From Conchocele bisecta (Eukaryota > Mollusca > Bivalvia > Lucinida > Thyasiridae): DNA of 64,000 nt. The notes below the pieces were generated by a model. That model had not been told where the DNA came from. It saw only the letters and a program-made list of their open reading frames with translations, and ran no database searches. This document shows, one piece after another, positions 22,653 to 31,275 of the stretch (the stretch's first letter is position 1; the number at the start of each line of letters is the position of its first letter). The translations under genes were made by a program, and so were the position numbers. The stretch covers positions 14,559,505 to 14,623,504 of the forward strand of contig CM055274.1 in NCBI GenBank assembly GCA_029237695.1, read 5' to 3'.

Positions 22653-22725
22653 AATTTAGTGAAACTATATTAAACCCGTATGGTTTTGTCTTTAATACAT
22701 AATTAATTTTAAGAAAATTATAAAG
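22653..22725. promoter_or_regulatory. Divergent promoter region between MCP and the 477-aa gene
   Basis: Only 73 bp separate the start codons of the minus-strand capsid gene and the plus-strand gene at 22,726, so both promoters must lie here or in coding DNA. The block AATTAATTTTAAGAAAA (22,701-22,717) is repeated exactly before the ATG at 20,292 (20,293-20,309, minus strand) and at 21,307-21,323. The regulatory role is inferred from this recurrence. Confidence 0.45.
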
Positions 22726-24159
22726 ATGGCTGATTACGATATTAACATGGATGAAATCGGTAGAGACGATTTCCGCGATGATGATGACATCGATGATGAC
22801 ATCGATGACTATGACGAAACGACCTTCATAGAGACGCCAGCACCCCCAATTCCACTTTTGTTTGATCCAGGCGCACCACGAAATACGCCTTTGGTTAATC
22901 CAGGCGCATCTTTGTTTGTTCCAGACGCACCAGGAACTTCATCTGCTGGTGCCCCTATGTGGGAGGCCCCACCCGCAACTCCGGCTTGGGCGGGCGGTGC
23001 CGAGATTCCTGCGGGGATCTCCAAGAATGAGCTGGCGCCTCTCACGGAAACGGAGTCTCAGGTGAAACGGTGGGAGAGTGAGGTGTCTAAAAACGGCATC
23101 AAGGCCACGTTGGAGTTCCGCAGCACTAAAAGAGGAGACTTGTGGGTTAAATGGGGTAATAGTTGGAAGTTGCTGACGTACAAGAACGACCCGACCCGGT
23201 TCCTCAGCCCCTCTTCCGTGAACCGATATGGAGTATCCCTCGCTCGAGCTCTCGGAGTGATCGATGATCGGTCGCAGCTGCCTCAACAAATGGTAAAAAC
23301 CCTACAGTCTACCGACGAAACGCTGGTGAAGACGGCCACCGCTATAGAAATGAGCGATCTCAGCGATGTCCCTCGTATAGCCACCGACGCTATTAACACA
23401 GTGGAAACCACGGTCAACGAAAAGAACGGCACAAAATATGACCCACCATTACCTCTTCGCGAACTCCTGGGACTCGATAAGGCTCTGCAAACAACTCGGG
23501 GCGAACTGGTCAATAACCTCTCCAAACTCACGGCACTGGACAAACATATCGCGCTAGAAGAAAGAAAACTTGGGGAAGTCCGTGACGATAGAGAATCTAC
23601 TGAGCGGATCAACAAACTCCTGCGGTCGTTGCGGGACGAAAGAGAAGCTCGCTTGGAGGCTGCTTCGACTAACCGTGAGGCACTTTCCGGCCAATTAAGT
23701 CGGAGCAGCGAAACAATCTCGAGGGTTCTGCACGAGGACACGACACTCGGTGAGCGTCTTCGCACTCTGTTCAGAGAGAAGGGCGTCACGATATTAACCA
23801 TCATCGCAGCTTTCAGCATGATTATATCGACCCTAATTCTATCTATATCGTCTCTATTTGTAGCTGTCAATGCTGGTGCCGCACCAGCACCAGCACCAGC
23901 ACCAGCACCCGCGCCATCCGCCGGAGCCAAGGAGTGGATAAAAAAACAACTAAAAACCCTCGCCAGTCTCCTGGCTAAATTAGCAGGAAAGTTGGCTGCC
24001 GCGCTGCCTGGTTTGATAGGAGGTCTCCTCTCCTTCTTGTTATCTATATTATCAAAAACGGTCGGATGGCTCGCCGAGAATACCTGGGCTTTAATCGTGG
24101 CCATCGCCGGTCTCCTACTATTCTTCGCCAGAGAGTTCCTAAAACCAAAGCGTAAATAA
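22726..24159 (+). CDS. Large Polinton coiled-coil/membrane protein, 477 aa
   Basis: The frame is intact from ATG at 22,726. In order: an acidic Asp-rich N-terminus (residues 1-35), a Pro/Ala-rich linker, a compact segment with LWVKWGNSWKLLTYKND (about 142-158) and FLSPSSVNRYGV, a long charged helical region (about 240-350), a membrane helix (GVTILTIIAAFSMIIS, about 355-385), an Ala-Pro tract and an amphipathic Leu/Ala-rich stretch with a last membrane helix (about 447-468). Proteins with this end (GWLAENTWALIV) recur in animal Polintons. Their role is unknown and a virion or membrane role is inferred. The 3' end overlaps the convergent neighbour by 21 nt. Confidence 0.8.
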   Translation: MADYDINMDEIGRDDFRDDDDIDDDIDDYDETTFIETPAPPIPLLFDPGAPRNTPLVNPGASLFVPDAPGTSSAGAPMWEAPPATPAWAGGAEIPAGISKNELAPLTETESQVKRWESEVSKNGIKATLEFRSTKRGDLWVKWGNSWKLLTYKNDPTRFLSPSSVNRYGVSLARALGVIDDRSQLPQQMVKTLQSTDETLVKTATAIEMSDLSDVPRIATDAINTVETTVNEKNGTKYDPPLPLRELLGLDKALQTTRGELVNNLSKLTALDKHIALEERKLGEVRDDRESTERINKLLRSLRDEREARLEAASTNREALSGQLSRSSETISRVLHEDTTLGERLRTLFREKGVTILTIIAAFSMIISTLILSISSLFVAVNAGAAPAPAPAPAPAPSAGAKEWIKKQLKTLASLLAKLAGKLAAALPGLIGGLLSFLLSILSKTVGWLAENTWALIVAIAGLLLFFAREFLKPKRK

Positions 24160-25506
24160 TCCGATCGCCACGAGGGCGACGACGAGCGCTAATTTCTCCT
24201 CCTCGTGTGTTGTGCTTCCAATTTCAGCATTGTTGATGATTGGTGTTTCCGCGGGTGGAACAACGGGTTTAAATGAACTTGATTCGTGAATTGGGGAAGG
24301 TGCTTGCGGTTTTATGAAATCACTTCCGCTGTTGGGGGTGCGCTTGATGATATCAGTGTTCACGTTACCGTTGTGACCGATTTTTTGATTGGCGGTGGCG
24401 ATTACGATTTGATTATTGTAACCGTCAACCGGATCGTCTCGTAGTATCATATTGCTCGGCGCCATATAAAGACCTATTCCAAATACATAGTCCACTGGGG
24501 TGCTGGCAGTCTGCAAAACGTCTTGATAATTCTGGATCGCCTTCTCCAGGTCCACCTTAGCTGAGATGGCGTCCTCAACAAGTACCAAGAACTGTTTTTG
24601 CGCGTCAAACGCCGTTCCGAATCCTATTATAGAACTGCGAGTTTGCTTCTGTGCGCCGAGGATGGCCCAGACGTACGTGCGAATAGATTCGTTGAGGCGG
24701 GTAACATCGGCCTGCGTAAACCCTATACCACCGTCCAATATAAAGGTTTCTATACCCTTATGCACGTTTTCGTCTTGTAAAATATAATCGACGTGAGCTC
24801 GTTTCGGAGGTAACATTTTACAAGAAAACAGGCCGCAGTGCCGACCTCCAGATACTTCCGGCCCGAAGGTCATCGTTGCGGGATCAAAATTCCCGGCGTT
24901 CCGACTGCCGAAGTGGTCACCCGATCGATCGTGTCTAAAATCAGTCTGCGTCCAATTCCCGGACTGGCCCCGAATGAGAACGGTGCCCAGGCTGTTGGTG
25001 TTAGGAAATAATTTCTGTCTCCAGTCCGCATCTTTTGAAACTTTAAATTCGTCACATATCCATTCGAACGCCTTACGGTTGTATGTGTTGGAAATGGTAT
25101 TCCACCCGTCGTCTTGAGGTAGTGGAGTACCTAGTTCTTTGAGAATCCTTCTAATGGTATAATACACATGAAAGTTGTAGACGCTACTGCTTAACATGCT
25201 GTTACGGTCTGCTGTGTGGTCTCTGAAAGAGACGCCACACCCGGTTGTGGCACACCACACGGCACAATTTAGTTGGTTCTGCCAGAACTGCATAGGATTG
25301 TTGTTCCAGTTTGTTATGACATCCTGTGTAATGGTTTTAGGAAGTCTGTACTTTTCAAATATGTTAGTGAAATTTGTGTCGAAACCCGCGCCGAAACTAG
25401 CTCTTATTGTGGGGTGCACAAGCTCACCAATGGTGTTCTTTTGAGCGTATACACCACCAACTTTATACTTTATATTAAAATTAAAGCTAAATGCTTTTGT
25501 ATCCAT
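24139..25506 (-). CDS. Unknown Polinton protein, 455 aa
   Basis: This is an open frame from ATG at 25,506 (MDTKAFSFNFNIKYKVGG). The body is soluble-looking and mixed, with segments WICDEFKVSKDADWRQ and GRHCGLFSCKMLPPKRA. The last 17 residues are a hydrophobic helix (LALVVALVAIGLFTLWF), giving a C-terminal membrane anchor. I do not recognise a fold. Its place between the 477-aa protein and the penton gene suggests a virion component. Start codons of this gene and the penton gene are only about 15 bp apart and divergent. The Pro/Ser-rich region before the anchor (about 380-420) looks like a linker. Confidence 0.7.
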   Translation of the reverse strand: MDTKAFSFNFNIKYKVGGVYAQKNTIGELVHPTIRASFGAGFDTNFTNIFEKYRLPKTITQDVITNWNNNPMQFWQNQLNCAVWCATTGCGVSFRDHTADRNSMLSSSVYNFHVYYTIRRILKELGTPLPQDDGWNTISNTYNRKAFEWICDEFKVSKDADWRQKLFPNTNSLGTVLIRGQSGNWTQTDFRHDRSGDHFGSRNAGNFDPATMTFGPEVSGGRHCGLFSCKMLPPKRAHVDYILQDENVHKGIETFILDGGIGFTQADVTRLNESIRTYVWAILGAQKQTRSSIIGFGTAFDAQKQFLVLVEDAISAKVDLEKAIQNYQDVLQTASTPVDYVFGIGLYMAPSNMILRDDPVDGYNNQIVIATANQKIGHNGNVNTDIIKRTPNSGSDFIKPQAPSPIHESSSFKPVVPPAETPIINNAEIGSTTHEEEKLALVVALVAIGLFTLWF

Positions 25507-25520
25507 TGAAAGATATTATT

Positions 25521-26207
25521 ATGTTTGCTACTATCACTAATGTTCAAAAAGGGAGTTGTGAACTTCAAAAGTCAATCGACAACTGCTGCGGAAAACGTCG
25601 GGTAGGCCTTAGATCAATCACGTTTACGGTTGGATGGCAGAATGTGGGGAAGAGCGAAGGGTTTTACTATGTGAAGGATGGACAACAATTCGGTGTAAAG
25701 CTGCCTCACGGACTGTGGGGAATAAGACAGCTCAAAGATTTTGTCAACTCAGAGCTTGACGGTATAATCAACCTCACAGTATCGAATGCTACCGGGCTCG
25801 CAACAATGACCATCATCAGTGATAATGCGGTAGTGGTCTCCCCGGGGTTGGGTATTCAACTCGGTTTTAGAGAGACATACTCCTCAAACAAAGGAGTGTT
25901 TACCCCGGGTGAGTACGTCGGTGATAACCCGGTGGACTTCGCCTTCACGAAAACTCTCAGGGTGCACCTGGATCGGGTGAACACATCGTACAACACGGTA
26001 AACGGCACTCCCAGCACATTACTGAAAACCGTGCAAGCCAGCGACTGTTTCTATGGTGAGACTGTGACCTTAGACTTCCCACACCCCGAGATGAAAGTTT
26101 TGGAATCGGGACATATCCACGAATTTACGGTCTCTATTCTCGATGATCAAGCGAGAAAGTTGAAAAACGATTACCCGATTTCGGTAGTTCTCGAAATTTC
26201 TAATTGA
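25521..26207 (+). CDS. Penton-like minor capsid protein, 228 aa
   Basis: I call this the single-jelly-roll minor capsid (penton) protein of Polintons, which fills the capsid vertices. Support is the length, the place before a fibre-like gene, and the beta-rich sequence with GFYYVKDGQQFGVKLP, GIQLGFRETYSS, TLRVHLDRVNTSYNT and the ending FTVSILDDQARKLKNDYPIS-VVLEI, where the D-x-x-x-(R/K)-x-L-x-N pattern is usual in such proteins. I chose ATG 25,521 (MFATITNVQKG). An in-frame ATG at 25,491 would overlap the divergent neighbour. The frame is intact, and the fibre gene starts 33 bp downstream in the same orientation. Confidence 0.75.
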   Translation: MFATITNVQKGSCELQKSIDNCCGKRRVGLRSITFTVGWQNVGKSEGFYYVKDGQQFGVKLPHGLWGIRQLKDFVNSELDGIINLTVSNATGLATMTIISDNAVVVSPGLGIQLGFRETYSSNKGVFTPGEYVGDNPVDFAFTKTLRVHLDRVNTSYNTVNGTPSTLLKTVQASDCFYGETVTLDFPHPEMKVLESGHIHEFTVSILDDQARKLKNDYPISVVLEISN

Positions 26208-26240
26208 GAATAGGTGCCCAATATTATAATTAATTTTATT

Positions 26241-28128
26241 ATGAGTATATACGGACCAGGTAGTTCTTCCGATTGGGTGACAAATTCAAAGAATTTGGAA
26301 CCGGTAGAAGGTGGATTCATCCCGACAGAGGCGACTTTTATCTACTGGAAAAACCAAGGCCTTGATAAATAAAACTATATCGAAGGTCACAAACCGGATT
26401 CACAGGAGTATATCAGATGTTAGAGTAGAAGTGCTGACGGCGACTGCACAAATTGAGGGAGTCCGAACGGATATTGAGAAAGATCAGGCGGCTTATGAGG
26501 TGTTGCGCTCAGAGGACTCTCTCATCAGAGAAACGGAACTAAACGAACTAGGTAAAAAAATAACCAAATTTCGAAAAGAGAGCAGGTCGGATGTTGATAA
26601 AGTCCGAGAAGACCACCAGGCGGCCCTTACGGAGGGTTATGATACGTTGCACTTAGAGGACTCTCTCATTAGAGAAGCGGCACTTACCGAACTAGACAAA
26701 AAAATAACTAAATTTCGAAAAGAGGCCACGTCGGGTATTGAGAAAGCCCGAGAAGACCACCAGGCGGACCTTATGGAGGCTTATGAGGTGTTGCGCTCAG
26801 ATGACTCTCTCGTCAGAGAAGCTGCGGTTGCCGAAACTGGATAAAAAAAAAAAAAAAACCAAATTTCGAAAAGAGACCGGTCGGGTATTGAGAAAGTCCG
26901 AGAAGACCACCAGTCGAACCTTGCGGAGGCCCTTGCGGAGGCTTATAATGCGTTGCGCTTAGAGGACTCTCTCAACAGAGAAGCTACACTTACCGAACTA
27001 GACGGGAAAATAGCCGAATTTCTGAAAGAGACCAGGTCGGGGGTTGAGGTGGTCCGAGAAGACCACAATGAGGCCATTGCGGAGGCTTATGGGGCGCTGC
27101 GCTCAGAGGACTCTCTCAACAGAGAAGCGGCACTTACCGAACTAGACGAAAAAATAACCAAATTTCGAAAAGAGGCCCGGTTGGGAGTTGAGGGGGTACG
27201 AACGGGTATTGAGAAAGCCCGAGAAGACCACCAGGCCGAACTTACGGAGGTTTATGAGGTGTTGCGCTCAGAGGACTCTCTCATCAGAGAAGCGGCGGTT
27301 GGTGAACTAGATGGAAAAAATAACCGAATTTCAAAAGGAGGCCGGCGGGTGGGTGTTGAGAAAGCCCGAGAAGACCACCAGGCAGCCCTTGCGAAGGCTT
27401 ATGAGGTGTTGCGCTCAGAGGACTCTCTCATCAGAGAAGCGGCGGTTGCTGAACTAGACGGAAAAATAACCAAATTTCAAAAGAGGCCAGTCGGGTGTTG
27501 AGAAAGCCCTAAAAGGTCACCAGGCGACCATTCGGAGGCTTATGATGCGTTGCGTTTAGAGGACTCTCTCAGTAGAGAAGCGGCACTTACCGAACTAGAC
27601 GGAAAGATAACCGAAGTTTCCGATAAACTGAAACATGATCGTATAGCCGCGACCAAAGCTCTTGAGGAGGCCTCTTATAATATTTCGTACTGAGGCATAT
27701 AACGCAAACAGTGCGCTTGCCGGAATAGTGCGAACAATGAAAACGCTAAAACGTGCCATAACAGTTTGGGCTGAGAAGCGGGGCCCATTGGTTGAGGGGC
27801 ACTATGAATATTCGTTCGGTGCAAAAGCGAGTAATAAATGTGGGGGATACACTATGACAGCCGCGGGTGAAGTTATCCAAATGGCGGTCTGCTCGGTTAA
27901 TGGTAGTGGTAAACTGTGGGCGCGGTCGCGATAAATATTGTAGTAGATGGGGAAGAACGGGGGGTTGGAGTCAATAAAATATCTGCAGATAGTTCGACGG
28001 TGGTTTCGTTCTCCGGTTCTGATCGAATTAGACTTTCCAAAGGTAGTGTTATTAACTTTGTTACGAAAATCGGTGACCCAGAGAGTTCTTCCACTATTGT
28101 CTCATTGCTAATTAAACTTATTTTGTAA
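26241..28128 (+). pseudogene. Fibre-like coiled-coil repeat protein, frameshifted
   Basis: The gene opens at ATG 26,241 (MSIYGPGSSSDWVTN), 33 bp after the penton gene. It then runs through about eight units of a 144-bp (48-residue) repeat at about 26,470-27,650. Each unit carries LRSEDSLIREAALTELD, then KITKFRKE and REDHQAAL, a regular helical pattern of a coiled-coil shaft. After the shaft come VWAEKRGPLVEGHYEYSFG and AGEVIQMAVCSVNGSG, then SGSDRIRLSKGSVINFVTK, resembling beta-rich head domains at the tips of viral and phage fibres. Frame changes occur near 26,340, 26,845 (a 16-A run), 27,312-27,345, 27,480-27,520, 27,670 and 27,905. The attachment role is inferred from layout. Confidence 0.75.
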
Positions 28129-28148
28129 ATACTAATATATTGAAAATC

Positions 28149-28766
28149 ATGAACGAATCAACACTTCCAATTGTCAATATCACTCCATCAACACGGTGTA
28201 CAATTAACGAAAGAAGTTCATATTTTAGGTTGAATAAAATCGTCGCTATGCAGGATATTTTAGTTAGAGAATATACAAATAGAAAAAGAAACGCTAAAAA
28301 ATATAGACGCGCGGTGAACATGGGTGAAGTATCTAGCACGGCTCTAGCGAGTGTTTCTGTGTTGTGTGGGGCGGGAACAGCTGCAACTATATCCACCATT
28401 ATAACGGTTCCTGTAGCGGTGATTTTATGTGCGGTGTCGGCCGTTTCTGGGTTGTTGTGTATGGTAATTAGGGCGTCGGGTGGAAAACTCGAGAAAAAAT
28501 GTAGAAAACATGATAGAATATCTGTTCTCGCCAGGTCTAAGAAAAATACCATCGACGTTATGGTGTCCAAAGCGTTGGCCGATAAGAAAATATCAAATTT
28601 AGAGTTTGAATCCGTGGTGGAAGAAATGGAGAGATATGAACAATTAAAAAATGATATAAGAATCAAAGCGCGCGCCACCATGCCCAAAATTGAGTGTACT
28701 GACTGGAATAAATTTAGGGAAAAACTTGGAGATAAAGTCGGAAGAAATGTTACAGCACCATTGTGA
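28149..28766 (+). CDS. Polinton protein with paired membrane helices, 205 aa
   Basis: The frame is intact from ATG 28,149 (MNESTLPIVNITPS). A basic segment with REYTNRKRNAKKYRR is followed by two close hydrophobic helices (about residues 63-110, with TIITVPVAVILCAVSAV). A charged helical C-terminal region follows (KKISNLEFESVVEEMERYEQ). Similar proteins with paired helices and an IS..EF motif are common in animal Polintons near the capsid genes. Their role is unknown. It sits 21 bp after the fibre gene in the same direction. Confidence 0.7.
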   Translation: MNESTLPIVNITPSTRCTINERSSYFRLNKIVAMQDILVREYTNRKRNAKKYRRAVNMGEVSSTALASVSVLCGAGTAATISTIITVPVAVILCAVSAVSGLLCMVIRASGGKLEKKCRKHDRISVLARSKKNTIDVMVSKALADKKISNLEFESVVEEMERYEQLKNDIRIKARATMPKIECTDWNKFREKLGDKVGRNVTAPL

Positions 28767-28897
28767 TATTTTATAAAATAATTAATTTTAAATTATAAAA
28801 TTATTAAAATAAATTATTATGTAGCAGTAAACAATTATTAATTAATTATAGGAAAATTATTAACAATTTAAAAAGAAAAAAAAAGAATTTTTTTTTT
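28767..28897. other. AT-rich spacer
   Basis: It is almost entirely A and T, with repeated AATTAATTTTAAATTATAAAATT words. It may contain the end of the transcript at 28,766. It contains no gene. Confidence 0.6.
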
Positions 28898-29222
28898 TTA
28901 GCTTCCACCGAGGCCCGAACCCACGCCAGCAAAACCCTTCTGGGCCCACCCCGCTAGCCACCTTCTCTGATCTTGTCTTTGTCTTACTCGTCTCATGTTG
29001 TGGCTAGCCGGGTGTAATAGCTGCCTGTACAGCACACCCCCATCTATCGGCTGATCTAGGAACCAGTGTCGAAAGTCTAGACAACCTTGGAAGTGCCTGC
29101 ACGGAAGCACTGAGCGCTCATTTTTCGTCAAGGGGCGTCCCCCAAGACAAATTATTGTTGTTAATTTTACATATATTAAGCTAAAACCGTGTTGTGCAAT
29201 ACCAATATTTACTCTTTTTTTT
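28898..29222 (-). CDS. GC-rich open frame of unknown nature
   Basis: The frame is open on the minus strand from about 29,222 to a TAA at 28,898 without an ATG near its beginning. It includes CRHFQGCLDFRHWFLDQ and DGGVLYRQLLHP. About 250 bp of it (28,900-29,150) are clearly GC-richer than the very AT-rich surroundings. It could be a captured exon fragment, a broken Polinton gene that lost its start, or chance. I do not recognise it. Confidence 0.25.
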
Positions 29223-29348
29223 TTTTTATTTGCTTTTTATATAATAAGTTCGTTTTTTATTTAATAATATAGGTTATAACGTTCTAAATTATTAAAAGTA
29301 AAATTAAAAAAAATAAAAAACATGCCAACCAATCACAATGTAAGAAAT

Positions 29349-29505
29349 ACTTCCGGAATATCGATAGCGGGTTGTGTAATACACACCCACGTGTGTGTAG
29401 TATATATTACAGTGTGTTTATGTTTCATTCCGGAATATCGATAGCGGGTTGTGTAATACACACCCACGTGTGTGTAGTATATATTACAGTGTGTTTATGT
29501 TTCAT
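29349..29505. repeat. Tandem duplication of a 79-bp unit
   Basis: Two near-identical units start ATTCCGGAATATCGATAGCG and contain GTAATACACACCCACGTGTG. Each carries the short palindromes TTCCGGAA and CACACCCACGTGTGTG. It lies in a non-coding part about 1.1 kb from the right terminus and is a candidate control or origin region. Confidence 0.85.
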
Positions 29506-29631
29506 CCCGGAAGACGTAATCGTGTAATCTCTCTATAAAATGGACACTTAATATACGTGTAAGGTAGGACACATAATTTGCATGTTTATAACACGTGTAA
29601 GTGAAACATTGTCGTCTGCTTGTTGTTGTGA

Positions 29632-29979
29632 TTACAACATAAATTTATAAGCGATATCGTAGAAATGTACGTTCGTAAACAAATCGTTGGGTTTTAATTT
29701 TTTTGTATAATACACCTTAGTTTCATATCCGATACGCATTATCTGTCTTAATGTTCGTATTTGCCTCTTGTATAGTTGACATAATTGCCGGTATAATATT
29801 GTAAATGCAACGTTTTTATCGGAGCGTAATAAATTACGCTGGTATTTCATATATTCGATATCACCTAGTGTTCTCATTTTATAGAATTTATATACAGGAT
29901 TATAACCCCCGTAAGCTTCGTAAACTTCTTCAACACAGTCATTAAAAATTTGCAATTCAAATTGTATTGTATTATCCAT
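29632..29979 (-). CDS. Unknown Polinton protein, 115 aa
   Basis: An open frame from ATG 29,979 (MDNTIQFELQIFNDCVEEVY) to a TAA at 29,632, rich in Tyr, Lys and Arg and predicted mainly helical. It has no membrane segment or known motif. It and the Cys-rich gene next to the right terminus run in the same direction. The coding assignment rests on length and on its place in an AT-rich region where long frames are unlikely by chance. Confidence 0.5.
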   Translation of the reverse strand: MDNTIQFELQIFNDCVEEVYEAYGGYNPVYKFYKMRTLGDIEYMKYQRNLLRSDKNVAFTILYRQLCQLYKRQIRTLRQIMRIGYETKVYYTKKLKPNDLFTNVHFYDIAYKFML

Positions 29980-30083
29980 TTTCTCTAATAATATTCGTAC
30001 TTGTTTTTTCTGTTCAATTTTATAAAAATTAGTTTGATAATGTTTTTTACAGTGTTTTAATGCTGTAGAAACACCGTGACTTA

Positions 30084-30377
30084 TTAGATCGATTCTATCT
30101 TTCTAACTGACTTTCCGATTTGAATTATTACTAAACGATAATACTTGCGAGCACGTAATCCCTTGTTAACCATTCGATGAGTAGCCTGAGTGCCACCACA
30201 TGGTGGACATAGCAGTGACTCGGCTTTGGTCCCTACCCCACAATGTCGACATGGGCGAGGCGAAACGGAACCTCTTCGCATCCATGCACGGTGATGTTTG
30301 CAATATTCGTAAATACCGGTGCGAAAACATCTCTCGTCACTACCTGTCTTCAACCATGCACACTTAACTAGAACCAT
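30084..30377 (-). CDS. Small Cys/His-rich (zinc-ribbon-like) protein, 97 aa
   Basis: The start ATG (30,377) lies five bases inside the inner edge of the right inverted repeat. The protein begins MVLVKCAWLKTG, then RCFRTGIYEYCKHH, then PCRHCGVGTKAESLLCPPCGG, giving a C..C...C..H set and a CxxC...CxxC ribbon. Small Cys-rich proteins of this layout are found near Polinton ends. DNA or RNA binding is likely but inferred. Being the first gene inward from the terminus, it may be expressed from a promoter in the inverted repeat. Confidence 0.7.
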   Translation of the reverse strand: MVLVKCAWLKTGSDERCFRTGIYEYCKHHRAWMRRGSVSPRPCRHCGVGTKAESLLCPPCGGTQATHRMVNKGLRARKYYRLVIIQIGKSVRKIESI

Positions 30378-30381
30378 TATG

Positions 30382-30582
30382 TTGTATATATATACTGAGT
30401 ATAACATAGGGATTTTTATCTCTAATAGGGTGTATCTTCTCATGTCATAAATATATGGTCTCGCGAGAAGTAGTTATAATAAGAGTCACAAATGATACCA
30501 CCATCATGCTGTGGAAGGTGCCGCGCGTAGCTGGCACCTTCCATAGGTGATGGTGGTATCATTGTGACTCTTATATACTACT
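30382..30582. repeat. Polinton right terminal inverted repeat with internal hairpin
   Basis: This is the inverse of 12,683-12,881. The hairpin occupies 30,469-30,582, with the tip stem GGAAGGTGCC/GGCACCTTCC. The tip loop has the same orientation relative to the end as in the left repeat. Near 30,470-30,482 this copy has a few extra bases (TAGTTATAATAAG where the left has TAGTATATAAG). Confidence 0.95.
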
Positions 30583-31147
30583 TCTCGTATTATCTTTACG
30601 CTGAAGCCAGTCTATTTCAGTCACTAATCCGCTATACACCTGTCCCACGCGTGTGTTAAGATTAATCGATATTTGGAGAAACTGAATACACAGCGAGCTG
30701 CACACTGGTTTAACACGGATATGGCCCGCGGATATGTGTCATAAATTACTTGGTGGTCAAAACCGGTAAATTTACAAGGTTTATAGCGAAATAGCAGCCG
30801 ACTGGCAATTTTTCTCGGACAGATTTTTAAGACTAGTTTTCAAATCTCAATCGGTCTGAGAGTTCAAAAATCGGTCCAGAACCGGAAAACTGAAAATGTT
30901 AGAAGCCCTGCAGTGAGTCTAGAAGTATATATATACACTCACGAAGAACGATCAGAGCATGCGCATTCTACGCGATACAAGGTTGGCATACCAAAACGTG
31001 TAATGCGTTAAACCCCGTGGAAACGTGTTATACGTATAACACGGTTTCATCTGTACGGTGCTGTGTACATGTAGATGCGTGTAACCGTTCGTCAAAGAAA
31101 GCGTTAAATCGTTTAAACGGTTTACCTTAGCGTTGTATACGCTTACA

Positions 31148-31275
31148 ACCGTTGTATACGTTTACAACCGTTGTACACGGATTACACGCTTTTGAAACTC
31201 AATACGTTGTTTACAACCGTTGTATACGTTTACAACCGTTGTACACGGATTACACGCTTTTGAAACTCAATGCGT
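31148..31275. repeat. Tandem duplication in the right arm of element B
   Basis: Two units of about 67 bp contain ACCGTTGTATACGTTTACAA and GTACACGGATTACACGCTTT. The words match those of the 77-bp repeat in the left arm (11,934-12,087), which ties the two flanks of the Polinton to one parent element. Confidence 0.8.

Larger units (their letters stand above)
12683..30582. mobile_element. Polinton/Maverick virus-like transposon, 17.9 kb
   Basis: The element is bounded by terminal inverted repeats of about 200 bp that start with AG, as is usual for Polintons. Inside are the hallmark genes of the group: protein-primed DNA polymerase B, retroviral-type integrase, packaging ATPase, double-jelly-roll major capsid protein and a penton-like minor capsid protein. 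Length and gene content fit the 15-25 kb family norm. An adenain-type cysteine protease, usual in the family, was not found. No clean 6-bp target duplication is seen: the flanks are CTCGCG on the left and TCTCGT on the right. Four hallmark or structural genes are frameshifted, so this copy is probably inactive. Confidence 0.95.

Noticed and set aside
23283..24104. 273-codon minus-strand frame opposite the 477-aa gene
   Set aside because: It is a shadow of the GC-rich coding strand, and the plus-strand protein has clear helices and family resemblance.
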